Shown here: positions 1-6,957 of the stretch, piece by piece
Layout: every line of letters starts with the position of its first letter
Position numbering within the stretch: the first letter of the stretch is position 1
NCBI GenBank assembly: GCA_023436515.1
Contig: JAEZIV010000259.1
Span: forward strand, 1-8,136
Reading direction: 5' to 3'
DNA from: Bacillota bacterium
GTDB taxonomy: Bacteria; Bacillota; Clostridia; Acetivibrionales; DSM-1351
Length of the DNA stretch: 8,136 nt
The notes under the pieces: generated by a model
What the model was told of the DNA's origin: nothing
Database searches by the model: none
Seen by the model: only the letters and a program-made list of their open reading frames with translations
Position numbers and translations under genes: made by a program

Positions 1-278
1 GGCTTGATATATATTCACAAAGAGTTTTTAAGAATGATGCTGAGATAATGCTTACCCCGAAGGAATTTCTTCTTTTAAAGCTTTTTATAGAAAATCAGAA
101 TAAAGCATTCACCCGAGATGAGCTGCTGGACAAAATCTGGGGCTATGATTTTATGGGGGATACAAAGGTTGTTGATGTTAACATCAGAAGATTGAGAAGT
201 AAAATTGAAGATAAGACTGCTGCCTGTATGTATATTGAAACTGTATGGGGGACGGGCTACAGGTGGAGAAAGGAATGA
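1..278 (+). CDS. OmpR/PhoB-family response regulator, C-terminal DNA-binding domain (5' truncated)
   Basis: The reading frame is open from base 3 and ends at TGA 276-278, giving 91 visible residues. They form a typical OmpR-type winged-helix DNA-binding domain. It starts with a LTPKEF motif (first Leu codon at 51) and an LLLKLF helix, continues with FTRDELLDKIWG, then a recognition helix containing VVDVNIRRLRSKIE, and ends with the wing hairpin VWGTGYRWRKE. The phospho-receiver domain lies upstream of the window, so the conserved aspartate cannot be checked. The ATG at 48 is an internal Met, not the start. In this family, phosphorylation by a partner kinase drives dimerisation and binding to promoter DNA. 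The partner is almost certainly the histidine kinase starting 4 bases after this stop codon. Target genes cannot be inferred from what is visible. Confidence 0.95.
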   Translation, partial: LDIYSQRVFKNDAEIMLTPKEFLLLKLFIENQNKAFTRDELLDKIWGYDFMGDTKVVDVNIRRLRSKIEDKTAACMYIETVWGTGYRWRKE

Positions 279-282
279 TGCA

Positions 283-1719
283 ATGACCGGGTTAAAAAAG
301 AAAAAACCGGCTAGAAAAAGCATAGGAAGAAGACTTGCTGCAAATTTTGTCATAATCATTCTGGTTAGTGTTATCGCCTTTGAGGCTCTTCTCGTCTACT
401 TTACCCGCTTCTATTTCTATGGCAATATTGAAAGTATATTGACAAATCAAATACGAACAGCAGCTGATTTTTATTCACAATATTATTCAAATGTATCATT
501 GGAAGTTAATATTATAGACAATGCTGAGGTTTTCTGGAAGCAGACAAATGCACAGGTTCAGATTATTCAGAAGGACGGAGTAATAGTGTTGGATTCTGAA
601 GGTGCGGATAACAGACAGAAGCTGGAGACCGGTGATTTCAAAGCTGCCCTTCAGGGGAAAAAAGGCGTTTGGACGGGGTATGTTCATAGCAACGGAAAAA
701 GAGAGCATGTAATGGCTGTTTCCTACCCATTGACAACTGATTCCGAGCTGACAGGCGTTCTAAGATTCATAACCTCCCTTTCATACGTAGATAAAACAGT
801 TTTCAATATTTCCGGCATTTTTATATTAATAGGTATTTCTGTAATTCTTGTAGCTGTAATTATAAGTTTGATTATTGCTCATAGTATTGTACGCCCAATT
901 AAAGACATAACGGCAGCTGCCCGCAGTATGGCAAAAGGAAATCTGGATATAAGGATCAGGAAGGATAGGAACGATGAAATAGGGGTATTATCAGATACCT
1001 TAAATTATATGGTAACAGAGATTCAGAATAGGGAACAGATTAAAAATGACTTTATATCCATGGTGTCACATGAATTAAGAACACCTCTTACCTCTATAAA
1101 GGGGTGGGCGACTACAATTATTGATGATGAGTATAGTGACAGAGAGATAATGACGGATGGGCTAAATATTATAGTTAAAGAGAGTGATCGTCTTACGAGC
1201 ATGGTGGAGGACTTGCTGGACTTTTCAAGCTTTGTTTCGGGAAAGGTAAAACTCAACAAGGAGAAAACCGATATTTCGGAGCTGATTGATTACGTAGCAA
1301 AACATATGAGTACCAGGGCAAAAGATGAGAATTTGATGTTTGTCACCGAATGTGCCGAGCTGCCCGAGGCTTTAATTGATAGAAACAGGCTTCAGCAGGT
1401 GCTTATCAATCTTCTTGGCAATTCCTTTAAGTTTACTCCCTCCGGAGGGAGTATCCACCTAAGAGTATTTTATGAAGACGAAAATATTATATTTGTGGTT
1501 GAGGATACCGGCTGTGGAATAAACAGCGAGGAGCTTCCGTTGGTAAAGGAGAAATTCTACAAGGGAAAAAACAGTAAGTCTCAGACCGGGCTGGGCCTAT
1601 CAATTTGCGATGAAATTGTCAGGCTTCATGGCGGAGAACTTATAATTAAAAGCAAGGTTGGTGAAGGAACCCAAGTTACCGTTAAAATTCCTGCAAACTG
1701 TGAACAAGTGAATTTTTAG
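283..1719 (+). CDS. Membrane sensor histidine kinase (HAMP-HisKA-HATPase), partner of the upstream response regulator
   Basis: This 478-residue protein senses a signal outside the membrane and autophosphorylates a histidine, then passes the phosphate to the adjacent regulator. Layout: basic N-terminus; TM1 about residues 21-43; extracytoplasmic domain about 44-175, of PAS/Cache-like size; TM2 about 176-199; HAMP about 200-250 with P205 and E232; HisKA with phospho-acceptor H263 in SHELRTPL; N-box around N380 in LLGNSFKF; G1 box DTGCGI at D408; F-box EKFYKG; G2 box GLGLS at 436-440. E264 and T267 after the histidine fit the ExxT motif linked to phosphatase activity, so it may be bifunctional. 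All catalytic boxes are intact. I chose ATG 283 because AGAAAGGA (267-274) lies 8 bases upstream. A longer frame from ATG 205 would overlap the regulator by 74 bases and lacks support. The overall architecture resembles WalK/ResE/PhoR kinases; the ligand is unknown. Confidence 0.95.
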   Translation: MTGLKKKKPARKSIGRRLAANFVIIILVSVIAFEALLVYFTRFYFYGNIESILTNQIRTAADFYSQYYSNVSLEVNIIDNAEVFWKQTNAQVQIIQKDGVIVLDSEGADNRQKLETGDFKAALQGKKGVWTGYVHSNGKREHVMAVSYPLTTDSELTGVLRFITSLSYVDKTVFNISGIFILIGISVILVAVIISLIIAHSIVRPIKDITAAARSMAKGNLDIRIRKDRNDEIGVLSDTLNYMVTEIQNREQIKNDFISMVSHELRTPLTSIKGWATTIIDDEYSDREIMTDGLNIIVKESDRLTSMVEDLLDFSSFVSGKVKLNKEKTDISELIDYVAKHMSTRAKDENLMFVTECAELPEALIDRNRLQQVLINLLGNSFKFTPSGGSIHLRVFYEDENIIFVVEDTGCGINSEELPLVKEKFYKGKNSKSQTGLGLSICDEIVRLHGGELIIKSKVGEGTQVTVKIPANCEQVNF

Positions 1720-1746
1720 ACTTATAATAGAATTAAGTGAGGAAAT

Positions 1747-3228
1747 ATGAAACTGGCATTTAGATCAATAGTTACTATTATATCATTGAGTATATGTATA
1801 TGTCTCTTATCGACGGGGTGTACAAGCATTGACTATGATATTGAAGCTTCAATCAAGCCCCCTGTCTACGACAGCACGGTTGTTCAGGGAACCTGGAGTA
1901 TAAATAAATTTATTTCAGCAGCTCCTGAAAATAAATCCCCACAAATCAATTTGGAAAATGTAAAAATAAATTATCTAGATAAATGGGCTGTGTTCGATAG
2001 TGAACTTGGTGCCATTGGGATAGATACATGTTTAAATCCGGAATACAGGATTGTTAAAACGAAAGCTGATTCCTTTATACAGACAAAATACCGTACTGAT
2101 GCCAGTAAGCTTGGTCTTGGTAAGGAGGAGGTTGCAGTAGTAAATATCACTTCTGAAAACCAGCTGTTTTATGATGTTATTGTCACTGATGATCTGAAGG
2201 CATATGTGTACATTGATAATGGCTTTCTGGAATTGAGCAGAACTTCTGCTGAAGTAGCTTCCGACCTGAAAGAAAAAAGTCTTAAAAATGTTGGGCTAAA
2301 TATTCATAAAGGTCATTATGAGGAGGATCCGTTATTGAGATCAGGGGTACTCCTTGGAATACGAACCTCTGATAACTCATATAGGACTTTGTGGTTATAC
2401 TCTAAAAACCGTGAGCTTATTACAGCCGGACAAGGTGAAAATCTGTTAGTACCCAGGGCAAAGGGCTTTTGGTGCGTTGGAGCATTCAATGAGAATAATA
2501 TAAACGCCATATATGCCGAACCAATTGAGGATAGTTCTGTCACTAATCTTAAGGGTATGGAGCTTTTGATAACAAGTAATATATTGAAAATAGATTCAAC
2601 CACCAAAATTAATTTTGTTGGTAATGACTATATAGGTACCGATACAGATGGTAAGCTACGGGTTTATCCTGTGGAAAGTCTGAACGCTGAAAGCGAAGTG
2701 GCTTTTTCACAGATCCCAAGGGTTCAGTATGAAAAGTCTCTGGAACAGGCAACCATGGACTATATAGCCACACTCAAACCTGAAAATAAAAATAAGTTGG
2801 ATAATAGAGTGGACAATAAAAACTATACTCTAGTAAGGCGAAACGGACATTGGGTTTTAAGAAGCAGATTGTTTTACATGGAGCCGGAGACCGAGAGGTT
2901 TGTGGATTTCGATCTCAATCAAATGGTACCTGCCGGTTTGATCCATTACGATGAAATGGCAATTCCCTGGAACACCATTAAGGCAAAGCTGCCATGGACT
3001 ACTGATGCCTTTATGTCTCCAAACAAGGAAATAATAGTACTGATTGATAAAAGTAGTCTTAGTGTCTACACTATCCAAAATAAAAGCATAATTAATAAAC
3101 AATTATTTAAAATAAAGCTGGAAAAAGGTGAGTCAATTGTAATGGCGGAGTGGTCGGTAGGCAGATATGCTGAGATTTGGAATGATTACTTCAACAAGGT
3201 TTACATGGAGGAAAGAATAGGCCCTTAA
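1747..3228 (+). CDS. Putative lipoprotein of unknown function, co-encoded with a two-component system
   Basis: I do not recognise the family. The 493-residue product begins with a lipoprotein signal peptide: K2 and R6, a hydrophobic stretch about 8-22, and a lipobox ending STGC with lipidated Cys25. The mature protein should therefore be anchored on the outer face of the cytoplasmic membrane. The rest (about 468 residues) has no further clear membrane segment. It is rich in short alternating hydrophobic strands with aromatic residues (for example around W369 and in MSPNKEIIVLIDK from residue 423), suggesting a mostly beta fold, possibly propeller-like; this is inference. The start is set by GAGG at 1739-1742, 4 bases before the ATG, and by the good signal peptide. 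It lies 27 bases after the kinase gene with no terminator between, so it is probably in the same operon. It could modulate the kinase's sensor domain, or simply be part of the same envelope response. Confidence 0.85.
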   Translation: MKLAFRSIVTIISLSICICLLSTGCTSIDYDIEASIKPPVYDSTVVQGTWSINKFISAAPENKSPQINLENVKINYLDKWAVFDSELGAIGIDTCLNPEYRIVKTKADSFIQTKYRTDASKLGLGKEEVAVVNITSENQLFYDVIVTDDLKAYVYIDNGFLELSRTSAEVASDLKEKSLKNVGLNIHKGHYEEDPLLRSGVLLGIRTSDNSYRTLWLYSKNRELITAGQGENLLVPRAKGFWCVGAFNENNINAIYAEPIEDSSVTNLKGMELLITSNILKIDSTTKINFVGNDYIGTDTDGKLRVYPVESLNAESEVAFSQIPRVQYEKSLEQATMDYIATLKPENKNKLDNRVDNKNYTLVRRNGHWVLRSRLFYMEPETERFVDFDLNQMVPAGLIHYDEMAIPWNTIKAKLPWTTDAFMSPNKEIIVLIDKSSLSVYTIQNKSIINKQLFKIKLEKGESIVMAEWSVGRYAEIWNDYFNKVYMEERIGP

Positions 3229-3420
3229 TTATGCTCTAGGTCATGTAGGTAGCATCATGTTTGGGGTGGAAGTAAATAAAAAGAATGAATTTTTGATTGA
3301 ATTAGCAGAAATAATATAATAGTATAAATATTAAATAGCAATCAAAGCTAATAAAAGAAATAATAACCATGGCCCTTAAAGGCTGTGCCCTACGTGAACA
3401 GAAGAAAGGTAGAAAATATT
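3229..3420 (+). other. Intergenic leader between the lipoprotein gene and rnr
   Basis: This 192-base, AT-rich stretch holds the rnr promoter (annotated separately) and about 90 bases of presumed 5' leader. Near its start ATGCT (3231-3235) and AGCAT (3251-3255) form a short imperfect hairpin with an inner CTA/TAG pairing, but no T-run follows, so I do not call it a terminator. A 37-codon frame from ATG 3369 has no ribosome binding site and overlaps the rnr start; it looks spurious. Confidence 0.5.
3293..3320 (+). promoter_or_regulatory. Sigma-A-type promoter upstream of rnr
   Basis: TTGATT at 3293-3298 (-35) and a perfect TATAAT at 3315-3320 (-10) are separated by 16 bases. Transcription would start near 3327, leaving a leader of about 94 bases before the ATG at 3421. 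The stretch is AT-rich, so chance matches are possible, but this is the best pair in the gap and lies in the right place. Confidence 0.55.
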
Positions 3421-5814
3421 ATGATAGATATTGCAGAACGAAAACAGCGAATTGTTGCTTTTATGAGGGAGACCGCATATAAACCTCTTCTGTTGAAGGA
3501 ACTTGCAATGGTGCTGGATGTGCCGGCAAGTGATATGGAGCTATTTACTCAGGTGATTGATGAGCTTGAAGAGGAAGGAAAAATATTTAAAACTCATGCA
3601 AAAAGGTATGGCGTTCCATCAAGGCTAAATCTTGTTACAGGGCGTATTCAAGGTCATGAGCGAGGATATGCCTTCCTTATTCCTGATGACGAGATGCTGG
3701 AGGATGTATTTATTCCTGCTGACGGTCTTAATGGAGCAATGCATGGTGACAAGGCTATTGCAAGAGTCAACAAGAAAAGCTCCTCAGACAGAAGGATGGA
3801 AGGTGAGATTGTTAAGATTGTCAAGCGTGCAAATACTACTCTTGTGGGCACCTTTGAAAAGAGTCTGAGCTTTGGATTTGTCATTCCTGATAATAAAAGA
3901 ATATCCGGAGATATTTTTGTTTCAAAGGGTGAATTTAATGGAGCCAAAAAGGGGCAGAAGGTTGTAGTTGAAATCTTAAAATACCCCGAAGCTCGAAGAA
4001 ATGCTGAAGGCAGAGTCATAGAAATAATTGGCGATGCTAACCAACCCGGTACCGATATATTATCTATAATAAAATCCTACAACCTTGAAGAGGAATTTCC
4101 GGAGGAGGTTCTTGCCCAGGCCGACAAGGTCAGCGATATTGTCACTGAAGAGATGGCAAAGGGAAGAAGAGACTTGCGAGGCTTGAGAATGGTTACCATT
4201 GACGGAGAGGATGCAAAGGACCTGGACGATGCTGTGTCTATTGAAAGACTTCCCGACGGTAATTACCGACTGGGAGTTCACATAGCCGATGTAACAAACT
4301 ACGTTACTGAAAATTCACCTCTTGATATTGAGGCATTGAATAGGGGAACCAGTGTATATCTAGTTGACAGAGTAATTCCCATGCTGCCACGCAAGCTCTC
4401 AAACGGGATTTGCAGCCTTAATCCAAAGGTTGACAGATTAAGCTTTACAGTTATGATGGATATTGATAAGAATGGCAGAGTTTATAATCATGAGGTTTTT
4501 GAAAGTGTAATAAATATAGATGAGAGAATGACCTATACCAATGTCTACAAGATTCTGGTGGACAATAATGAGGAGCTTATTGAACGATATAAGCACGTTG
4601 TTCCGGATTTTCATATAATGCATGAACTTGCAAAGCTGCTCAGAAAAAAGAGATTCCAAAGAGGCGCCATAGATTTTGATTTTGATGAAGCAAAGGTGGT
4701 CCTTGATGATAGAGGTAAGCCCATTGATGTCAAACGCTATGAAATAACAATTGCCAACCAGATAATAGAGGAATTCATGCTTATCTGTAACGAGACTGTA
4801 GCAGAGCATTTCTTCTGGACCAATACTCCTTTTGTATATCGAATTCATGAAGATCCTGACGAGGAAAAAATAACAGCCTTAAATGAGTTTGTGTATAACC
4901 TGGGTTACAGCATAAAGGGCATTAACAAAATCCATCCCAGAGCCTTGCAGGATCTGTTGGAAAAGGTAAAGAGTACCCGTCATGAAAGAATAATAAGTAC
5001 CGTAATGCTCAGATCACTTCAGAAGGCAAAATACAGCAGTGAAAGTGTCGGACACTTTGGCCTGGCAGCAAAATATTACTGCCATTTCACTTCGCCTATA
5101 AGAAGATATCCTGATCTGATTATTCACAGGCTGATGAAAATGTATCTGAAGGGTCAGATGACAGAACAGAAAATAGCCTACTATGAGGGTGTACTTCCTG
5201 AAATAGCAAAGCAGTGCTCTGAACGTGAAAGAGCAGCAGATGAAGCCGAGAGGGAAAGTGAAGACCTGAAAAAGGTTGAGTACATGAAGGCTCATGAGGG
5301 CGAGGTATTTAAAGGAATAATCGCGAATGTAACCTCCTTTGGAATGTTCATTGAGTTGGAAAACACCATAGAGGGCCTTGTGCGAATGAGCAGCATGGAG
5401 GATGACTATTACATCTATGATGAACGTAGATTTTCACTTGTTGGCGAACGCACCCGCAAGGTTTACAGAATAGGTGATACTGTTAATGTAATACTAGCAA
5501 AGGCTGATATTTCAGCCAGAAAAATTGAATTTGTTCTGACTGATGAAGAGGATGAGGATGAATTAGATAACTTTAATGAGGAAGCAGAGGACGCCGTAAT
5601 ATTTTCTAAGCCGGCTAAGGCAAAAGTGCGGAAGCCTTCTTCAAGTCAGGGAGCAAGAGGAAAATCCGCAGCCGGTAGAGATAAGACAAATGGAACTGAA
5701 GCTAAAGCAGGGAAAAAGCAAGGTGAGAGAAAGGGCACTAAAAAGGGCAAAGTTATTGATAAAAAGGTTTATGACAAAATCAACGGTAGGGGAAAAAGGA
5801 AGAAAAAGAGCTGA
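3421..5814 (+). CDS. rnr: Ribonuclease R (3'-5' exoribonuclease, RNB family)
   Basis: RNase R is a cytoplasmic enzyme that degrades structured RNA processively from the 3' end and takes part in mRNA decay and rRNA/tmRNA quality control. The 797-residue product has the full domain order: winged-helix N-terminus about 1-67; cold-shock domain 1 about 70-130 (GHERGYAFLIPDD); cold-shock domain 2 about 138-200 (FGFVIPD); RNB catalytic domain about 248-575; S1 domain about 627-707; charged tail 708-797. The metal-binding aspartates D261, D267, D269 and D270 are in the DGEDAKDLDD motif, and SPIRRYPDLIIHR is intact around residue 563. Length is close to that of the E. coli and B. subtilis enzymes. I prefer ATG 3421, with AAAGGT at 3405-3410 ahead of it, over the in-frame GTG 3385, whose only AAAGG is just 2 bases upstream. 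It is likely monocistronic: own promoter, strong terminator. In many Firmicutes smpB follows rnr; it does not here. Confidence 0.97.
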   Translation: MIDIAERKQRIVAFMRETAYKPLLLKELAMVLDVPASDMELFTQVIDELEEEGKIFKTHAKRYGVPSRLNLVTGRIQGHERGYAFLIPDDEMLEDVFIPADGLNGAMHGDKAIARVNKKSSSDRRMEGEIVKIVKRANTTLVGTFEKSLSFGFVIPDNKRISGDIFVSKGEFNGAKKGQKVVVEILKYPEARRNAEGRVIEIIGDANQPGTDILSIIKSYNLEEEFPEEVLAQADKVSDIVTEEMAKGRRDLRGLRMVTIDGEDAKDLDDAVSIERLPDGNYRLGVHIADVTNYVTENSPLDIEALNRGTSVYLVDRVIPMLPRKLSNGICSLNPKVDRLSFTVMMDIDKNGRVYNHEVFESVINIDERMTYTNVYKILVDNNEELIERYKHVVPDFHIMHELAKLLRKKRFQRGAIDFDFDEAKVVLDDRGKPIDVKRYEITIANQIIEEFMLICNETVAEHFFWTNTPFVYRIHEDPDEEKITALNEFVYNLGYSIKGINKIHPRALQDLLEKVKSTRHERIISTVMLRSLQKAKYSSESVGHFGLAAKYYCHFTSPIRRYPDLIIHRLMKMYLKGQMTEQKIAYYEGVLPEIAKQCSERERAADEAERESEDLKKVEYMKAHEGEVFKGIIANVTSFGMFIELENTIEGLVRMSSMEDDYYIYDERRFSLVGERTRKVYRIGDTVNVILAKADISARKIEFVLTDEEDEDELDNFNEEAEDAVIFSKPAKAKVRKPSSSQGARGKSAAGRDKTNGTEAKAGKKQGERKGTKKGKVIDKKVYDKINGRGKRKKKS

Positions 5815-5858
5815 CTTCATATGTTAGCACTTACTTGAGCCAAAAAAATATAATGATA

Positions 5859-5902
5859 AAAGGAGCTTATCAAACTTAAGATTAAAGTTGATAAGCTCCT
5901 TT
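5859..5902. terminator. Strong hairpin terminator, probably bidirectional (rnr and convergent HPr-like gene)
   Basis: The arms at 5859-5873 (AAAGGAGCTTATCAA) and 5888-5902 are perfectly complementary over 15 bp, with about three more pairs possible after a one-base bulge and a small loop. It begins 45 bases after the rnr stop and sits between convergent genes. Downstream on the + strand the tail is only moderately T-rich (TTTATATT). On the - strand the T-rich tail is longer, ending in seven Ts (complement of 5842-5848). Both directions could therefore be served. Confidence 0.85.
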
Positions 5903-5906
5903 ATAT

Positions 5907-5936
5907 TAGTGCTGTGACAAATGTCCATTGGCACTA
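5907..5936. repeat. Short inverted repeat (TAGTGC / GCACTA) downstream of the HPr-like gene
   Basis: TAGTGC at 5907-5912 and GCACTA at 5931-5936 are perfectly inverted around an 18-base loop that itself contains GAC/GTC. It lies between the large terminator and the stop codon of the minus-strand gene. It could be a secondary 3' hairpin of that transcript, but no T-run follows in either direction. Its function is unknown and it could be chance. Confidence 0.35.
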
Positions 5937-5966
5937 TGGTTCAATAAGTAACAGTCTCTGCTTAAA

Positions 5967-6194
5967 TTAAACTATAAAACGTTTGATTTCGTCGCAGAAT
6001 TTTCCGCAATCATCAGCTTGAATTTCAACTCTGATGGGCTTGCTGAGATCAAGACTGAATATGCCCATAATTGACTTTGCATCAACGATATAACGACCTG
6101 ATGACAAATCAACATCAAAATCATACTTGTTAACGATATTTACGAAATCCTTTACATCATTGATTGATTTTAAAGAAATATCAAATGCTTTCAT
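5967..6194 (-). CDS. HPr-like protein lacking the phosphocarrier histidine
   Basis: This 75-residue protein matches the HPr fold of the sugar phosphotransferase system. Residues 23-50 align without gaps to HPr from the KYD motif through KSIMG and the SLDL stretch, placing S41 at the position of regulatory Ser46. The N-terminal active-site loop (GLHARPA in true HPr) is missing: the segment reads SLKSINDVKDF, appears about three residues shorter, and there is no histidine anywhere in the protein. It therefore cannot take phosphate from enzyme I. By analogy with Crh of Bacillus, which also lacks the active histidine, a purely regulatory role through S41 (HPr kinase, CcpA) is possible, but this is inference. 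The start at 6194 is decided by a perfect AAGGAGG (6204-6210) 9 bases upstream; the longer in-frame ATG at 6227 would place that site inside the gene. The gene is single, convergent with rnr, with its own promoter. Confidence 0.8.
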   Translation of the reverse strand: MKAFDISLKSINDVKDFVNIVNKYDFDVDLSSGRYIVDAKSIMGIFSLDLSKPIRVEIQADDCGKFCDEIKRFIV

Positions 6195-6203
6195 TTTATC
6201 CAT

Positions 6204-6210
6204 CCTCCTT
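6204..6210 (-). promoter_or_regulatory. Ribosome binding site that fixes the start of the HPr-like gene
   Basis: On the minus strand this reads AAGGAGG, a full match to the anti-Shine-Dalgarno, 9 bases before ATG 6194. It overlaps codons of the longer frame starting at 6227 and abuts another in-frame ATG with zero spacing. Both longer starts are therefore unlikely. Confidence 0.85.
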
Positions 6211-6248
6211 AAAAAGGTAAAAATCATATTTGCTAATTTTATACTTTT

Positions 6249-6277
6249 ATATTATCGTCTTTTTATATTTTAGTCAA
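6249..6277 (-). promoter_or_regulatory. Sigma-A-type promoter of the HPr-like gene
   Basis: On the minus strand TTGACT (6277-6272) and TAATAT (6254-6249) are separated by exactly 17 bases. Transcription would begin near 6242, giving a leader of about 48 bases that carries the AAGGAGG site. This is one of the best promoter matches in the window. Confidence 0.7.
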
Positions 6278-6286
6278 TCGAGATGT

Positions 6287-6320
6287 TTGTATACTAAGAA
6301 ACGGCAAAGCCTTGTATACT
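6287..6320. repeat. Direct repeat TTGTATACT upstream of the HPr-like promoter
   Basis: TTGTATACT occurs at 6287-6295 and again at 6312-6320, 25 bases apart start to start. Each copy contains the palindrome GTATAC. The nearer copy ends 10 bases upstream of the -35 box of the HPr-like gene. Paired palindrome-centred sites at this position could bind an activator, but no known operator is recognised and chance cannot be excluded. Confidence 0.4.
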
Positions 6321-6545
6321 GCATGTTTCTAGGCGTTTGAGGGTTGTTGTGCATATTCTACAAACTTTCATTGCTGTTTTCATTCAATAATATCACTTGT
6401 TATGTGGTTTAAGCCTTACAACATGGGGTTTAGCCACATATATTAATCAAATGGGCAGGTAAATATTCTCAAAGCAGGTAAGCATGATAAGTGCAGTAAT
6501 TTAAATGCTGGCATAACCTGTTGCGGCTTGTAAATTTTGAAATCA

Positions 6546-6574
6546 TTGTTGTATCTGTACTTTTGTGGTATGAT
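6546..6574 (+). promoter_or_regulatory. Promoter of the HIT-family gene (extended -10)
   Basis: TTGTTG at 6546-6551 and TATGAT at 6569-6574 are separated by 17 bases, and TGG directly before the -10 gives an extended -10 (TGn). Transcription would start near 6581, about 29 bases before the ATG at 6610. Confidence 0.65.
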
Positions 6575-6609
6575 TTTAGGTAATTTTAGAGAAGTATTGG
6601 GGGTATATT

Positions 6610-6954
6610 ATGTCTGAAGCAGGATGTGTTTTTTGTGATCTACTGGAAAATCTATCTAATGAAAGAGATAAGCTTAAAATTGTCTATGAGTCTGATAGTA
6701 CACTTGCCTTTTATTCAACACAGCCCTTTGCCGAGATTCATATTATCGTTATTTCCAAGCGGCACGTCCCGACTATCTTTGATTTGACCGAGGACGATAA
6801 CGAATTGAAATTGGATATGTTTAAAGCGATTAGTATTGCATCACAGGAGGTTATCCAACTAAAGGGAGCATGTAAAACCGAGATGTATTTAGGCACCTTA
6901 CAATGGGTGAAGCATATACACTGCCATGTCATTTTTGACAGTACCTTGGATTGA
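6610..6954 (+). CDS. HIT-family (histidine triad) protein, HinT-like
   Basis: HIT proteins are small cytoplasmic nucleotide-binding hydrolases that typically cleave nucleoside phosphoramidates or adenylylated compounds. This 114-residue product has the normal length. It starts with CVFC (C6, C9), a likely zinc pair, and carries H44 in the EIHIIVISKRHVPTIFDL block typical of the family. It ends with the triad HIHCHV (H102, H104, H106), where H104 would be the nucleophile. The stretch before the triad (LGTLQWVKH) departs from the usual GQxVxH: the glycine is gone and a Trp replaces the small residue. Substrate preference may therefore differ from HinT. The start is supported by GGGGG (6599-6603) 6 bases upstream and by the promoter just before it. 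The mtaB gene downstream is on the same strand but has its own likely promoter, so co-transcription is uncertain. Confidence 0.9.
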   Translation: MSEAGCVFCDLLENLSNERDKLKIVYESDSTLAFYSTQPFAEIHIIVISKRHVPTIFDLTEDDNELKLDMFKAISIASQEVIQLKGACKTEMYLGTLQWVKHIHCHVIFDSTLD

Positions 6955-6957
6955 ACA

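Larger units (their letters stand above)
6278..6609. other. Gene-poor divergent intergenic region with short repeats
   Basis: No convincing gene was found on either strand here; the open frames are under about 20 codons and lack ribosome binding sites. It contains a 9-base direct repeat (6287-6295, 6312-6320) just upstream of the HPr-like promoter, AGAAAC/GTTTCT inverted at 6297-6302 and 6325-6330, TATGTGG/CCACATA inverted at 6401-6407 and 6434-6440, and the HIT promoter at its right end. No tRNA-like or recognised riboswitch pattern was seen. Confidence 0.6.

Noticed and set aside
205..282. Longer start for the histidine kinase at ATG 205
   Set aside because: It would overlap the regulator gene by 74 bases and add a peptide unlike kinase N-termini; ATG 283 has a well-spaced ribosome binding site and leads directly into TM1.
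3231..3255. Terminator after the lipoprotein gene
   Set aside because: The ATGCT/AGCAT stem is short and imperfect and no T-run follows.
3385..3420. GTG 3385 as the rnr start
   Set aside because: The only AAAGG is 2 bases upstream, too close; ATG 3421 has AAAGGT at good distance and gives the usual RNase R N-terminus.
3369..3482. Short + strand ORF from ATG 3369 overlapping the rnr start
   Set aside because: There is no ribosome binding site, it uses a different frame through the rnr start, and its product resembles nothing.
4438..4848. Minus-strand 136-codon open frame inside rnr
   Set aside because: It is antisense to the conserved RNB catalytic domain and shows no independent coding signal; the same applies to the other antisense frames within rnr, the kinase and the lipoprotein gene.
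6195..6227. 11-residue N-terminal extension of the HPr-like protein (ATG 6227)
   Set aside because: The perfect AAGGAGG lies inside this extension, so translation should start at 6194; the extension also has no counterpart in HPr.
6278..6540. tRNA, riboswitch or CRISPR array in the gene-poor region
   Set aside because: No cloverleaf, no conserved aptamer core and no regularly spaced repeats longer than 9 bases were seen.
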